60,956 bases of DNA from Lachnospiraceae bacterium AM48-27BH (GTDB taxonomy: Bacteria; Bacillota; Clostridia; Lachnospirales; Lachnospiraceae). Of this stretch, positions 44,474 to 53,947 are shown one piece after another. A model generated the notes under the pieces. That model was not told the DNA's origin, ran no database searches, and worked only from the letters and a program-made list of their open reading frames with translations. The translations under genes were made by a program, and so were the position numbers. How positions within the stretch are numbered: the first letter of the stretch is position 1; each line of letters begins with the position of its first letter. The stretch covers positions 1-60,956 of the forward strand of contig QUFC01000020.1 of the NCBI GenBank assembly GCA_003478355.1. Direction: 5' to 3'.

Positions 44474-46226
44474 AGCAATCTCCTTTTCCGGTAATGAGTT
44501 TTCCTGGTTTCATAAATCCAGTGATATTAGAATGAATTTCATAGATTCCAGGATTCAATGTTGCCTTTACGCCAGGAATTTTGGTTAGTGGATACATCAG
44601 ATTGGTGTTAGGTGCAGCGTGAATGATGACTCCTTGAGTTTCAAGAGACTGGTTCTGACTGCTTAAATTCACGACAATCTGGCTATAGCCATTTTTATCG
44701 CTCACTTGTGATTGGGCGTGGTCTTCCTGAAGCACCAGAGCGGCAGTGGCAGGATAAGAAAAACCACAAAGACAGATATTGCAGGAAAGGACGGTTTGAA
44801 TCCGGTGATTTCCAAGATAACCATGTTCTGTCGGCATCAGCTCTGTTTCTACGGTAATGCCGTCTAACGGACTCCAGGTACAGGAAATCTTTCCATCCTG
44901 AATTTGATAACTGGAACATTGTTTTCGCACAAACCAGGCACCATGAATTTCGAAAGCCAGCATATTGTCAGGCACTGCCTCATTAAGCCTTTGGGAGCTT
45001 CGCGGAATGGAAAATCCAAAAACTGTGGAATAAGCAAATTTGGCATATTTGGCAGCGGAATGGGTTTGTACAACGGTTGGATATTGCCCGGCAGTCAGAG
45101 CCATAGAATGTCCGGCTTCATGGGTAATCACCATATTACATTCAGGGATGGTCATCACAGGTTCCCATTGCGGTTTCCTTTCTGATTCGTTCCAAAATGG
45201 ATCACTATCAGGAAGAAGCAGTGGGAGAAAAGTTTTAAACGCCCAGTAGGGAGAGCCGGGAGAGTTATAACCTTCGGACATCAGAAGATTCGGATAGTGA
45301 TATCCGACAGTTAGGACACCGCCATTATCAAAGATCGGCTGTGCCAGCCAGTGTTCTATGTGATGACGCAGCAGATATTTTAGTTCTCCGCGTCGTGGAC
45401 AATGGTCTCCTAAAACACTAATACAGGCACTGAGAAAGGCTGCTTGTGCAAAACGGTAAGTCATAGATCTTCCATATGCCAGTGCACGGCCTTGATCATC
45501 AAACCAATAGCGGAAAGTTTCTAGAAATTCGATTGCCCGGTTCTGATATTTCTGGCAGCGTTCGGGATCTTCCTGTTCCATAAAATGTACATAGAGCAGG
45601 CAATAAAAATGAATTCCGAAAGACACGTAGTAATCTTTTTGAGGTCGTTTGCCATCTCCGTACCAGCCGTGATCCAGATAAAACGATTCGTAGCGATCAA
45701 TTCCCTGCTGGATGCGTTCTTTGGAATAAGGCTTTCCAAGTTTTTTTAAAGCCAGATTGACAAGAACGACGAAGAAATGCCAGTTGTTATCAGGGACAAT
45801 CGCTGTATTTGCCTGATATAGCCAGGAAGCCAGGTGATCTTGTTCTTTGGCAGTCATTCGGTTCCAGATAATATCGGGTGTTTCCATGAGTTGAAAAGAT
45901 AGTGCTGCCATTTCCACGATTTTTTGATCCCGATCGTGAATATCACCCCAATAAGCGGGATGATCTGGGGCTGTTCCATGTCGGATACAGTTTAGATAAT
46001 GGTCTTTCCAGTCTTCTGCCTGAGTACCGCCACCGGCCCAGTAAGGGGTTAATCCCCATAAGAGACGCAAAGCACCTTCCATTTCTGCGATTTTCATTCC
46101 ATATCCAGCTGCAAATCCACCTAAAGGAAGACCCGCTTTTTCTTCTGAAAAGCGGGCTTTCAACGGATTCAACATAGCCAGAAGTTTTTGTTCTAATTCC
46201 TTTTTTAAGGAAGCATTTTCTTCCAT
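44436..46226 (-). CDS. DUF2264 family protein
   Basis: A 596-aa protein with an all-helical N-terminal two-thirds (the DUF2264 domain, residues 15-370, with GGFAAGYGMKIAEMEGALRL, ALAYGRSMTYRFAQAAFLSA and GYNSPGSPYWAFKTFLPLLLP, each in part) and a beta-rich C-terminal part. The fold predicted for the family resembles an (alpha/alpha)6 toroid, so it may be a glycan-active enzyme. Activity is not established. ATG 46226 follows AAAGGAAT. Member of the Lpl-type importer operon and overlapping GH88, so it should act on the same imported oligosaccharides. Confidence 0.82.
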   Translation of the reverse strand: MEENASLKKELEQKLLAMLNPLKARFSEEKAGLPLGGFAAGYGMKIAEMEGALRLLWGLTPYWAGGGTQAEDWKDHYLNCIRHGTAPDHPAYWGDIHDRDQKIVEMAALSFQLMETPDIIWNRMTAKEQDHLASWLYQANTAIVPDNNWHFFVVLVNLALKKLGKPYSKERIQQGIDRYESFYLDHGWYGDGKRPQKDYYVSFGIHFYCLLYVHFMEQEDPERCQKYQNRAIEFLETFRYWFDDQGRALAYGRSMTYRFAQAAFLSACISVLGDHCPRRGELKYLLRHHIEHWLAQPIFDNGGVLTVGYHYPNLLMSEGYNSPGSPYWAFKTFLPLLLPDSDPFWNESERKPQWEPVMTIPECNMVITHEAGHSMALTAGQYPTVVQTHSAAKYAKFAYSTVFGFSIPRSSQRLNEAVPDNMLAFEIHGAWFVRKQCSSYQIQDGKISCTWSPLDGITVETELMPTEHGYLGNHRIQTVLSCNICLCGFSYPATAALVLQEDHAQSQVSDKNGYSQIVVNLSSQNQSLETQGVIIHAAPNTNLMYPLTKIPGVKATLNPGIYEIHSNITGFMKPGKLITGKGDCYELEPATNSLSI

Positions 46227-46257
46227 GTTGATAAATTCCTTTCTATGACGGTAAATG

Positions 46258-47175
46258 TTAACCTTTTACTGCACCGATCGTTACACCCTTAACAAAGTAT
46301 TTCTGGACAAACGGATAAACGATCATAACCGGTACCATACTGACAACAATTAAGGAGTATTTGATGACACCAGCTAATTGGGAGACTTTCTCTGCTAACT
46401 CTGGGTCAGATACGGTAGAAGGATCAATTTGACCAGAAATCAGGATCTCTTTTAAGAATAGAGTTAAAGGAAATAACTCCCGGTTTCTTAAATAGATCAT
46501 GGCATTGAAATAAGTATTCCAGTGAGCCACACCGTAAAATAATACCAAAACAGCTAAAACTGCTTTCGATAAAGGTAAAACGACTTGAAAGAGGTACTGG
46601 ATATCGGTGCAGCCGTCTAATTCTGCTGCTTCCAGCAATTCATTTGGAATACTATTCTGTAAAAAGGTTCTTGCAATGATCATATTATAGATACTCATGG
46701 CACCAGGTAAGAGCATGGACCAGCGGGTATCGATCAATCCCAATTTGGATACCAAAATATAATTAGTGATAATGCCACCGTTAAAAAACATCGTAAAGGT
46801 AAAAAACAGCATCAGTTTGTCACGGCCTACAAGGTCTTTCCGGGACAATGGATAGGCAGCCAGCATGGTCAGTGTGACGTTGATGATGGTTCCGGCAAAT
46901 GTGTAGAATAAGGAGTTTATAAAACCTTTCCAAATGTTGACATTGTGGAAAACCGTATCATATCCTACAAAGCTGATATCGACAGGCCATAAGATGACTT
47001 TACCTGACTGTACAGCAGTACCGGATGAAAAGGATGCAGATACCACGAAAATGCATGGATATAAGATTAGTAAAAAGATGGCAGTCAGAATGAGACCAGA
47101 AATTAGATAAAACATCTGATCGCCAGTGCTGATTTTTACCTTTCTTTTTGTAGTTGTTAGTTCCATTTGTTTCAT
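46258..47175 (-). CDS. Carbohydrate ABC transporter permease (LplC/YtcP type)
   Basis: A 305-aa membrane protein with six membrane helices and the permease-ATPase contact loop (EAAELDGCTDIQYLFQVVLPLSKAV, shown in part). ATG 47175 has AAAGGAAC. It pairs with the permease encoded 23 nt upstream to form the channel for oligosaccharides delivered by the lipoprotein at 48126-49850. No ATPase gene accompanies it; such CUT1 systems usually borrow a shared MsmX-type ATPase. Confidence 0.92.
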   Translation of the reverse strand: MKQMELTTTKRKVKISTGDQMFYLISGLILTAIFLLILYPCIFVVSASFSSGTAVQSGKVILWPVDISFVGYDTVFHNVNIWKGFINSLFYTFAGTIINVTLTMLAAYPLSRKDLVGRDKLMLFFTFTMFFNGGIITNYILVSKLGLIDTRWSMLLPGAMSIYNMIIARTFLQNSIPNELLEAAELDGCTDIQYLFQVVLPLSKAVLAVLVLFYGVAHWNTYFNAMIYLRNRELFPLTLFLKEILISGQIDPSTVSDPELAEKVSQLAGVIKYSLIVVSMVPVMIVYPFVQKYFVKGVTIGAVKG

Positions 47176-47198
47176 TTTTTGTTCCTTTCTGCATTAGC

Positions 47199-48104
47199 CT
47201 AGAAGATTCCAGAACCGCTTAATTTTTTCGTGATCTTATTCACTGATAGTAGAAGAATAAAGTTAATCACCGAATTAAACATACTGATTGCTGCGGACAG
47301 AGAAAAGTTCGTAATTCCGCTTGCAAGGCCGACTTTATAAACATAGGTAGAAATGATTTCACTGTAATTTAAGTTTAAGTCATTTTGCATCAGAAGCACT
47401 TTTTCATAACCGACATTCATCAATCGCCCGACAGCCAGAATCAACATGATCGTTGCTGTAGGAAGAATGGTAGGAAGGTCAATGTACCACATTCTCTGAA
47501 GACGGCTGGCACCATCAATTTCAGCGGCTTCATGAAGAGATGTGTCAACTCCAGATAATGCAGCAATATAAATGATGGCACTGTATCCCATATTCTGCCA
47601 TACACCAGACCATACATAGATATGTTTGAAAGCGGGACCGCTGGCTAAGATGTTAGGACCATTCTGACCGGTTAACATGGTATATAAAGTTCCATAAATA
47701 CCGGTACGGTTACTTAAAATCTGAGTCAGGAGTCCGACCATGATGACAGTAGAGAAGAAATGTGGAATATAAGTTACCGTCTGGATCACTTTTGCATATT
47801 TCTGATTTCGCATGGAATTTAACAGAAGAGCAAACAGGATCGGGAGAGGAAAGGATATGGCCAGGCTGTACAGAGACAGTGTTAAGGTATTTTTTAAGAC
47901 TATAACAAATTTATAGGATTTGAAAAAATCCTTAAAATGCTTTAATCCGACCCATGGACTGTTTAAGATCCCTTTACGGAAATCGTATTGTTTAAAGGCA
48001 ATGACGAGCCCGCCCATCGGGATATATGCGAATATGATAATATAAAGCAGTGGGAGGAGGAGCAGCAAATAAAGCTGCCACCTCGCCAAAATCTTTTTTT
48101 TCAT
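47199..48104 (-). CDS. Carbohydrate ABC transporter permease (LplB type)
   Basis: A 301-aa permease with six membrane helices. It begins with a basic N-terminus and carries the contact loop HEAAEIDGASRLQRMWYIDLP. It belongs to the LplB group of importers for complex uronic oligosaccharides, judging from the neighbours. ATG 48104 has a weak RBS (AAGGAT) 21 nt behind the lipoprotein gene. Confidence 0.92.
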   Translation of the reverse strand: MKKKILARWQLYLLLLLPLLYIIIFAYIPMGGLVIAFKQYDFRKGILNSPWVGLKHFKDFFKSYKFVIVLKNTLTLSLYSLAISFPLPILFALLLNSMRNQKYAKVIQTVTYIPHFFSTVIMVGLLTQILSNRTGIYGTLYTMLTGQNGPNILASGPAFKHIYVWSGVWQNMGYSAIIYIAALSGVDTSLHEAAEIDGASRLQRMWYIDLPTILPTATIMLILAVGRLMNVGYEKVLLMQNDLNLNYSEIISTYVYKVGLASGITNFSLSAAISMFNSVINFILLLSVNKITKKLSGSGIF

Positions 48105-48125
48105 ATAATTATCCTTCCATTAATC

Positions 48126-49850
48126 TTATTTCATTCTGTCATAAGCGGCCTGGGCATTCTCTAACCAGGTCTGCAGACCAATGGTATCTAATTCACTCTT
48201 ATAAGATTCCCATTCACGATCGTCTAATGGGCGGGCACCGGTAATAAACTGAGCCATGCTCTGGCTTACATAGGTTGCTACGTTTACGGTAATTTCAGAC
48301 TGTTCGGTTACTTCTTCATTGGTATAGTTCAGTTTAGAAGGAAGCAATTTGTCAGGATGAGAATTATAGTTGTATGCATAGTTGTCAGCATAGAACTGCA
48401 TAGATTTTACATTTGGATCATATGCTTTGTTCTGTACGACACCCTGATCCTGTTTGATCGTAAAATAGCGAGGATTGATATCTCTCCAGAAAGTTGCGTT
48501 ATTCTGCCCCCAGATATCATTTAGGACAAGAACACTCTTTTCATCATTTAAACCAGCTTCGATATAGGCGTTGGAAAGGGATGAATCACTTAATTTTTCA
48601 GAATCTGTTGTCCAGTCCACATCTTTTTCTCCATAACGGGTGATGATGGAAATTTCTGGATCATAGAACAGATCGCCAAGGGTTACAGCCAGTTCTGGAT
48701 TCTGACAAGAAGAGGTTACAAACCAGATAGGCTGAGGTTTTGTCTGATTAAATGGGGAGTAGGCAATGCCTTCCGGTCCTTTTAAAGGAGCCATCATGAC
48801 GAAATCCTGTCCGTTGGCATTGTTGTCATAATCATTCCATCTGGATAAGGAACCGGTGGAAACGGATCCGATCAGATTGACTTCTTCATTATTTAATACA
48901 GACATAAACTGTGTTTTATCATCTGTGAAGACGGACTCAGGGAGAAGACCTTCCTGACATAACCCCTTCATGTATTCCAGACCTTCCCGCCACTGATCCT
49001 GAACAAACGGTGCAATGACTTTTTCACCAGAATCATCCAGTGTCAAAACAACTTTTGAGGATTTTGTTCCGGGATAATAAATGAAGGAATTCATAAGCGG
49101 AATGGTAATGTTTTCTCCATAAGTACCCGCGGTAAAGCCGTAGGCAGGAATTTCATCCGCCTGACCATTGCCGTTTGGATCCTGGGTTGCAAATGCCTTT
49201 AATACTTCTTTGTATTCATCCGTTGTGGTTGGAACATTTAAGCCTAATTTGTCTAACCAGGTCTGGTTAATGTATAAACGATATGGAGTCATGTTCCATG
49301 CCTGTGGTTCGTATTGTGTCATGGAATAGATATTGCCGTCTGCACTTGTGGAACCTTCCAACATAATGTTACGGTCTTCTTCGGAAACAACTGAATTAAA
49401 GTTTGGGGCAATTTCTGGATTGTTCAGCATATCGCCAAGAGGAATCAAAACACCTTTGCTTCCATAATCCAGGATTGCTTCTGTGGATAAGGCACCGTTT
49501 GTACAAATGATATCAGGCATCTGTTCCCCAGCAGATACCATCAAAGAAAGCTGGGTAGTTGCCTCAGAACTGTCTGCAGATAAAAGATAAAATTCAATAT
49601 CAATTCCTAACTTGTCTTCTAATAATTTTGTTAAGTAGTTATTATCATAATCGGTAATAAAACTATAAGTTTGAAGTGCAATGACTAACTTTTCTTTTCC
49701 GTCGGAGCTAGTTCCGTCGGTACTATTTCCTGTGGTTGCTTGTGTGGGGTCTGAAGTGGTGGATTTATTTCCACATCCATAGAGACTGCCGATTGCCATG
49801 GTTCCAATTAATGCCAGTGCAGCAGATCTTTTCCAAGTGTTCTTTTTCAT
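48126..49850 (-). CDS. Extracellular solute-binding lipoprotein (LplA type)
   Basis: A 574-aa binding protein with signal peptide and lipobox IGSLYGCGNK, a Ser/Thr-rich linker and a large type-I binding fold (QTYSFITDYDNNYLTKLLEDK, then DIICTNGALST, and PNFNSVV). The size fits the long LplA-like binding proteins for pectin-derived oligosaccharides. ATG 49850 follows AAGGAGAAAATTT. First gene of the minus-strand operon that continues with two permeases, DUF2264 and GH88. Confidence 0.92.
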   Translation of the reverse strand: MKKNTWKRSAALALIGTMAIGSLYGCGNKSTTSDPTQATTGNSTDGTSSDGKEKLVIALQTYSFITDYDNNYLTKLLEDKLGIDIEFYLLSADSSEATTQLSLMVSAGEQMPDIICTNGALSTEAILDYGSKGVLIPLGDMLNNPEIAPNFNSVVSEEDRNIMLEGSTSADGNIYSMTQYEPQAWNMTPYRLYINQTWLDKLGLNVPTTTDEYKEVLKAFATQDPNGNGQADEIPAYGFTAGTYGENITIPLMNSFIYYPGTKSSKVVLTLDDSGEKVIAPFVQDQWREGLEYMKGLCQEGLLPESVFTDDKTQFMSVLNNEEVNLIGSVSTGSLSRWNDYDNNANGQDFVMMAPLKGPEGIAYSPFNQTKPQPIWFVTSSCQNPELAVTLGDLFYDPEISIITRYGEKDVDWTTDSEKLSDSSLSNAYIEAGLNDEKSVLVLNDIWGQNNATFWRDINPRYFTIKQDQGVVQNKAYDPNVKSMQFYADNYAYNYNSHPDKLLPSKLNYTNEEVTEQSEITVNVATYVSQSMAQFITGARPLDDREWESYKSELDTIGLQTWLENAQAAYDRMK

Positions 49851-49969
49851 ATAAATTTTCTCCTTCCTATGTTTTCAAGTGAAAACTTTTGATGAGTTCA
49901 TCATAATGGATAAAAAATGTGGTGTATACATTCAAGTTAAAAAAATACTAACAAATCTGGATTTTTTGA

Positions 49970-49998
49970 TATCCCATTTAGGGAAAAGTATCCCATTT
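49970..49998. promoter_or_regulatory. Direct repeat upstream of the importer operon
   Basis: TATCCCATTT occurs twice, at 49970-49979 and 49989-49998, with 19 bp between starts. That is about two helical turns. It lies 120-150 bp upstream of the lplA-type gene and next to the terminator of the neighbouring regulator. It looks like a pair of operator half-sites for an AraC-type regulator. Confidence 0.4.
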
Positions 49999-50004
49999 TC
50001 ATGA

Positions 50005-50051
50005 AAAAACGCGCAAAACTATGAAAAAATACACAGTTTTACGCGCTTTTT
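50005..50051. terminator. Imperfect bidirectional terminator
   Basis: An A-rich arm with GCGC and AAAACT pairs with AGTTTT, GCGC and a T-run. It ends the minus-strand regulator gene (stop at 50051) and separates it from the importer operon. Confidence 0.65.
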
Positions 50052-52288
50052 TAAGATTTTCTATTCTTTCTGTAAATGCTGGGAGAAACACCGGTCTGTT
50101 TTTTGAATATGCGATAGAAGCTGTTTGTAGAACCAAAACCGGATTCCTGAGCAATTTTTTCATTACTTAGATCCGTTTCTTCCAAACATTTGATCGCGAA
50201 AATCATTCGCAGATCTTCCAGGTAATTGGAAAAAGTTCGTCCAGTTTGTTCTTTGAGAAGCATATACAAATATTTTTCGGAAATACCGAGTTCTTCAGAA
50301 GCCATGACAGCGTTTAATTCGGCTCTGTTGAAATTTTGCTCCATATAGAGAAGAATCTGCTGTTTCAAATCTTCTTTTTTCTGATCTCGTTTTATATCCG
50401 CTTTTTGACAGATCACAGAGCAGATATTAAGAAGCTTATTCAGACATTGTTCCAAGGACATATCATTTAGATCCTGCTCTGTTTCCGGGGCGAGAATTGG
50501 CAGCTTTAATTGCTGGCACACAGAATGAATGGTAAATAGGAAACTGTAATAAATTTCTGTTTTACGGAATTCATAAAGTTCTGGTTGTGCCTGAGATTCC
50601 TTTTGAATTTCAGCAAACAATTCTCTTAATGTTGGTTCGTTGCCACTTAACAGCAGATCATACAGTTTTCTCAGGGTATCAGAGTGAAAACTGGAATTTT
50701 TTATATCATAGCTTTCCTGGTAAAATTCAACACAATTTGTCTGGCGGTGGCGATAGGCCCGGACAGTATGTCTGGCCTGAGTACAGGCTGTATGAATTTT
50801 TTCCAGCTGATTCTGCCGTTTGCTGATGCCAATGATCATGGTTACCTGGTCATTGCATGTGTCTTCAGCGAGGTAAGTAAGATTTTGTTTTAAAGTGTCA
50901 TCGTCCATATCTGCAGGCACAGTTAATATCGCATAAGATTTGTCAGGACCAGGATAAACGGCAAGAAAATTTCCCTGATAGCCATTTTGGAGGGCTTCTA
51001 CGATTTCAAATACTCTCCGTTGTCTTCCAGATGCATCACCGCCTTCTGAACGAAATTCTACCATATAATAATTATCGTCTGGATTGAGAGAATATTTTTC
51101 ACAGAACTGTTGTTTGGCATCTTCTCCTGAAAATCCTTTCATGAAAATGCGTTCCAACAGAATTGCCTGTTTTTGTGTATCAGCAAGAAGCATTTTCATT
51201 TCCATTTCGTCTTTGGCGGACACTAATTTTAAGATGGAATCACGAATATAGTCGTATTCGTTGATTGGCTTTTCTGGTGCAGGCTGGTATTGAGCAATTT
51301 CGGATAAAACTCTGCGGAAGGGCTTAAAGCAGTGCCAGGTCCATCCGATCGTAAAGAGAAAAGCAGTGAAGCATCCGACAGCTAAGTACAGGAGAATCAG
51401 TGTAATCATATAGGTGAGCTGTGTATGGACACCATCCATAGGATATCCAACAGTAAAGGTTAATCCACTTTCTTTTCCTTTGTAAGTAAGAAACTGGTAT
51501 TGACCATTATTTAAAGTGCCGCCAGAAGCCAGTTTGGTTTGTAATAATTCCGTAGCGTTTTCGCCACTGGAAAAAACAATGGTTCCCGCATGATCCTGAA
51601 CCTGTAAAAGTGCTGCGGATCGACATTCTTCTGGAAGAAGGGTCGAGAGAATTTTTTGCCCATCAATGATAAATGTCATGTAGGCATTTTTCTCCATGCT
51701 ACCGGTTTTTGATTCAACGGATTCAATGTAAAGGAGAGCTTGATCTAAATGTACCTCTTTTTGAGAACCATAATAAGTAAGATCAGAAACGCCAACATAG
51801 GGACTTGAGACGGGGGCTTGAAAAATCATATTGCGGAAAGCGTCCGCATCCATGTCAGTGCATTTCAAAAATTTTCCATAATAGTCGTAGAAACTGTCAT
51901 CGACCTGGCTGGCAGAGACAAAAACTGGATTGTTGGTAAATAAGAGAAAGGACATGGAAGAGAAATCGTAAATGGTATGGATTTCAAAAAGACGGTCTCG
52001 CATATATTTCATATAGAGAAAACGTTTGCCAGGAAGCGGACCATTGACTCGTTTTAAATCCAGCAGATTGGAATCTTCCCCCATCATGGTGACAATCATA
52101 TGCATTTTCCCAACCTGGCTGTCTATTTCTTTTACATTCTCCTCTAACTGGTTTAGATTACTGGAAATCGTATAATCGCGAATATATCGGTAGGTGACTG
52201 CTCCAAATGGGATACAGCAGAAAACAACAATCAATATGATTAAAAGATAACGAGCAAGATATTTTTTAAAAATCTGTTTTTCGTTCAT
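50051..52288 (-). CDS. Membrane-bound AraC family regulator (YesS/YtdP-like)
   Basis: A 745-aa regulator with a membrane helix at residues 13-35, an extracytoplasmic sensor of about 250 residues and a second membrane helix near 290-315. A cytoplasmic part with GGDEF-like remnants (about 400-520) follows, then a C-terminal AraC helix-turn-helix (MASEELGISEKYLYMLLKEQ, IAQESGFGSTNSFYRIFKKQT). It senses outside signals directly and binds DNA without a partner kinase. It lies between two ABC importer loci and is divergent from one of them, so either may be its target. Start ATG 52288; promoter at 52330-52358. Confidence 0.88.
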   Translation of the reverse strand: MNEKQIFKKYLARYLLIILIVVFCCIPFGAVTYRYIRDYTISSNLNQLEENVKEIDSQVGKMHMIVTMMGEDSNLLDLKRVNGPLPGKRFLYMKYMRDRLFEIHTIYDFSSMSFLLFTNNPVFVSASQVDDSFYDYYGKFLKCTDMDADAFRNMIFQAPVSSPYVGVSDLTYYGSQKEVHLDQALLYIESVESKTGSMEKNAYMTFIIDGQKILSTLLPEECRSAALLQVQDHAGTIVFSSGENATELLQTKLASGGTLNNGQYQFLTYKGKESGLTFTVGYPMDGVHTQLTYMITLILLYLAVGCFTAFLFTIGWTWHCFKPFRRVLSEIAQYQPAPEKPINEYDYIRDSILKLVSAKDEMEMKMLLADTQKQAILLERIFMKGFSGEDAKQQFCEKYSLNPDDNYYMVEFRSEGGDASGRQRRVFEIVEALQNGYQGNFLAVYPGPDKSYAILTVPADMDDDTLKQNLTYLAEDTCNDQVTMIIGISKRQNQLEKIHTACTQARHTVRAYRHRQTNCVEFYQESYDIKNSSFHSDTLRKLYDLLLSGNEPTLRELFAEIQKESQAQPELYEFRKTEIYYSFLFTIHSVCQQLKLPILAPETEQDLNDMSLEQCLNKLLNICSVICQKADIKRDQKKEDLKQQILLYMEQNFNRAELNAVMASEELGISEKYLYMLLKEQTGRTFSNYLEDLRMIFAIKCLEETDLSNEKIAQESGFGSTNSFYRIFKKQTGVSPSIYRKNRKS

Positions 52289-52329
52289 GATGCGTGCAAA
52301 TACCTCCGTAACACCTGATGATATATAAA

Positions 52330-52358
52330 ATTATATACAGAATGACATATAAAAACAA
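52330..52358 (-). promoter_or_regulatory. Predicted promoter of the membrane-bound AraC gene
   Basis: Minus strand: TTGTTT (52353-52358), 17 bp, TATAAT (52330-52335). Confidence 0.5.
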
Positions 52359-52431
52359 TGACTATTTATACAAAAATGAATAGGAAAAGAAATATAGTCG
52401 CCTTTTTGAACAAAAAAGACGGTTTTTAAAA

Positions 52432-52460
52432 TTTACGTTTTGTCTAATATGCTATATAAT
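52432..52460 (+). promoter_or_regulatory. Predicted promoter of the second importer operon
   Basis: TTTACG (52432-52437), 17 bp, TATAAT (52455-52460), 46 bp before the binding-protein gene. The -35 matches four of six bases. Confidence 0.6.
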
Positions 52461-52505
52461 AAAGACACTTGATAAGGCAATTCATAAAAAGGAGGAAGGT
52501 ATTTT

Positions 52506-53876
52506 ATGAAGAAGAAAATTGCATTGTTAATGGCATGTACCATGGCAGCAGCGTCACTGGCTGGCTGTGGCGGTGGGAACACAGCGAAAGAGACAACCGC
52601 AGCAGCAGCTCCAGCAGGGACAACTGCAGCGGCAGCAGGGGAGACAACCGCAGCAGCAGCGGCTCCTGCAGGTGATGTAGCGATGACCATGTTCTGGTGG
52701 GGCAATCAGGTTCGTAACGAGAGAACACAGGCTGCCCTGGATCTGTATTCCGAGACTAATGGGGTAACCGTTGACGGACAGTTCGCAGAGTGGAGTGATT
52801 ACTGGAACAAGCTGGCAACTTCCGCAGCAGGACATGCAATGCCAGATGTTGTACAGATGGACTACATGTATCTGAACCAGTACGCAAGCAGCAATCTGTT
52901 GGTTGATTTAAAACCATATATTGATGATGGAACACTGGATGTTTCCCAGATCTCTGAGAACACTATCGCATCTGGTTCTGTTGGTGATAGTGTATATGCG
53001 ATCGCAGCAGGTATCAACTCTCCGGCACTTCTTTATAATAAGACATTACTGGATGGCGCGGGAATCACCGTAAAAGACAACATGACCATGGACGAGTTCT
53101 ATGCGCTGTGTAAAGAAGTTTACGAGAAGACCGGTGTGAAGACCGATATCGCTTACGGTATCGCACAGTCCTGGAGTGAGTATTTCATGAGATCTTATGA
53201 CATCGTTCCATTCGGTGACAAGTGCATGAACGGCGATGAGACCTCCTGGACTCCATTCTTTGAGATGTATACCACAGGTCTTTCTGAAGGCTGGATGCTT
53301 GATCCTAGTGTATTCGCAGAGATTACGGTTGGTTCTGTAGAGCAGACTCCTATGGTATATGGCCAGACACCAGATACCCAGTCCTGGTGTGAGTTCTACA
53401 ACTCCAACCAGTTATCTGCAATGCAGAAGGCAGCTCCAGAGGGAACCGAGATCGGCATCACCACATGGCCGGCTCCAGATCCTAAGAAATCCGGTTATTT
53501 AAAATCCAGCCAGTTCTTCTCTGTTGGTTCTGACGCAAAGAATCCAGAGGAAGCTGTCAAGCTGTTAAACTGGCTGATCAACTCCTCAGAAGCAAACAAC
53601 ATCCTCTTAGGTGAGAGAGGTGTTCCGGCTCCGGCTAATATTGCAGAGGAAGTTGCTCCTCAGTTAAGCGAAGTTGACCAGAAGGTAGTTGCTTTCATCA
53701 ATGATGTCGTAACACCAAACTCTTCCCCGATCAACCCTCCACAGCCAGACGGCGCAAGCGAGGTTTATGACCTGCTGAACCGTACCGTTGAGAAGGTATG
53801 CTATGGAGAGCTTGATGCTCCAACAGCAGCAAGCCAGTTCTGGACCGAGGCTAACAAGATCATGTCTACCAAATAA
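52506..53876 (+). CDS. Extracellular sugar-binding lipoprotein (CUT1 ABC importer)
   Basis: A 456-aa binding protein: signal peptide with lipobox AASLAGCGGG, a low-complexity Ala/Thr/Gly/Pro tether (about residues 25-58), and a type-I substrate-binding domain (MTMFWWGNQVRNERTQAALD at its start, ending with SQFWTEANKIM). ATG 52506 follows AAAGGAGGAAGG. The tether repeats the unit ETTAAAA three times, a feature of Clostridia sugar-binding lipoproteins. It is followed by an attenuator-type hairpin and two permease genes. Substrate is not assigned. Confidence 0.93.
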   Translation: MKKKIALLMACTMAAASLAGCGGGNTAKETTAAAAPAGTTAAAAGETTAAAAAPAGDVAMTMFWWGNQVRNERTQAALDLYSETNGVTVDGQFAEWSDYWNKLATSAAGHAMPDVVQMDYMYLNQYASSNLLVDLKPYIDDGTLDVSQISENTIASGSVGDSVYAIAAGINSPALLYNKTLLDGAGITVKDNMTMDEFYALCKEVYEKTGVKTDIAYGIAQSWSEYFMRSYDIVPFGDKCMNGDETSWTPFFEMYTTGLSEGWMLDPSVFAEITVGSVEQTPMVYGQTPDTQSWCEFYNSNQLSAMQKAAPEGTEIGITTWPAPDPKKSGYLKSSQFFSVGSDAKNPEEAVKLLNWLINSSEANNILLGERGVPAPANIAEEVAPQLSEVDQKVVAFINDVVTPNSSPINPPQPDGASEVYDLLNRTVEKVCYGELDAPTAASQFWTEANKIMSTK

Positions 53877-53889
53877 TCAGTCATTTATG

Positions 53890-53915
53890 GGGAGCAGAAG
53901 AGTTCTTCTGCTCCC
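53890..53915 (+). terminator. Hairpin between binding protein and permease genes
   Basis: An 11-bp stem GGGAGCAGAAG/CTTCTGCTCCC with a 4-nt loop and a short, weak T-stretch behind it. Such hairpins protect the upstream mRNA or allow partial read-through, so that more binding protein than permease is made. Confidence 0.7.
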
Positions 53916-53947
53916 GGTTTTCACTTAAAATTAGAGGAGGTTGCTGT

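Noticed and set aside
52554..52705. Repeat-like Ala/Thr/Gly stretch in the sugar-binding lipoprotein
   Set aside because: It is the in-frame tether between lipid anchor and binding domain, common in these proteins; opposite-strand frames there are shadows.
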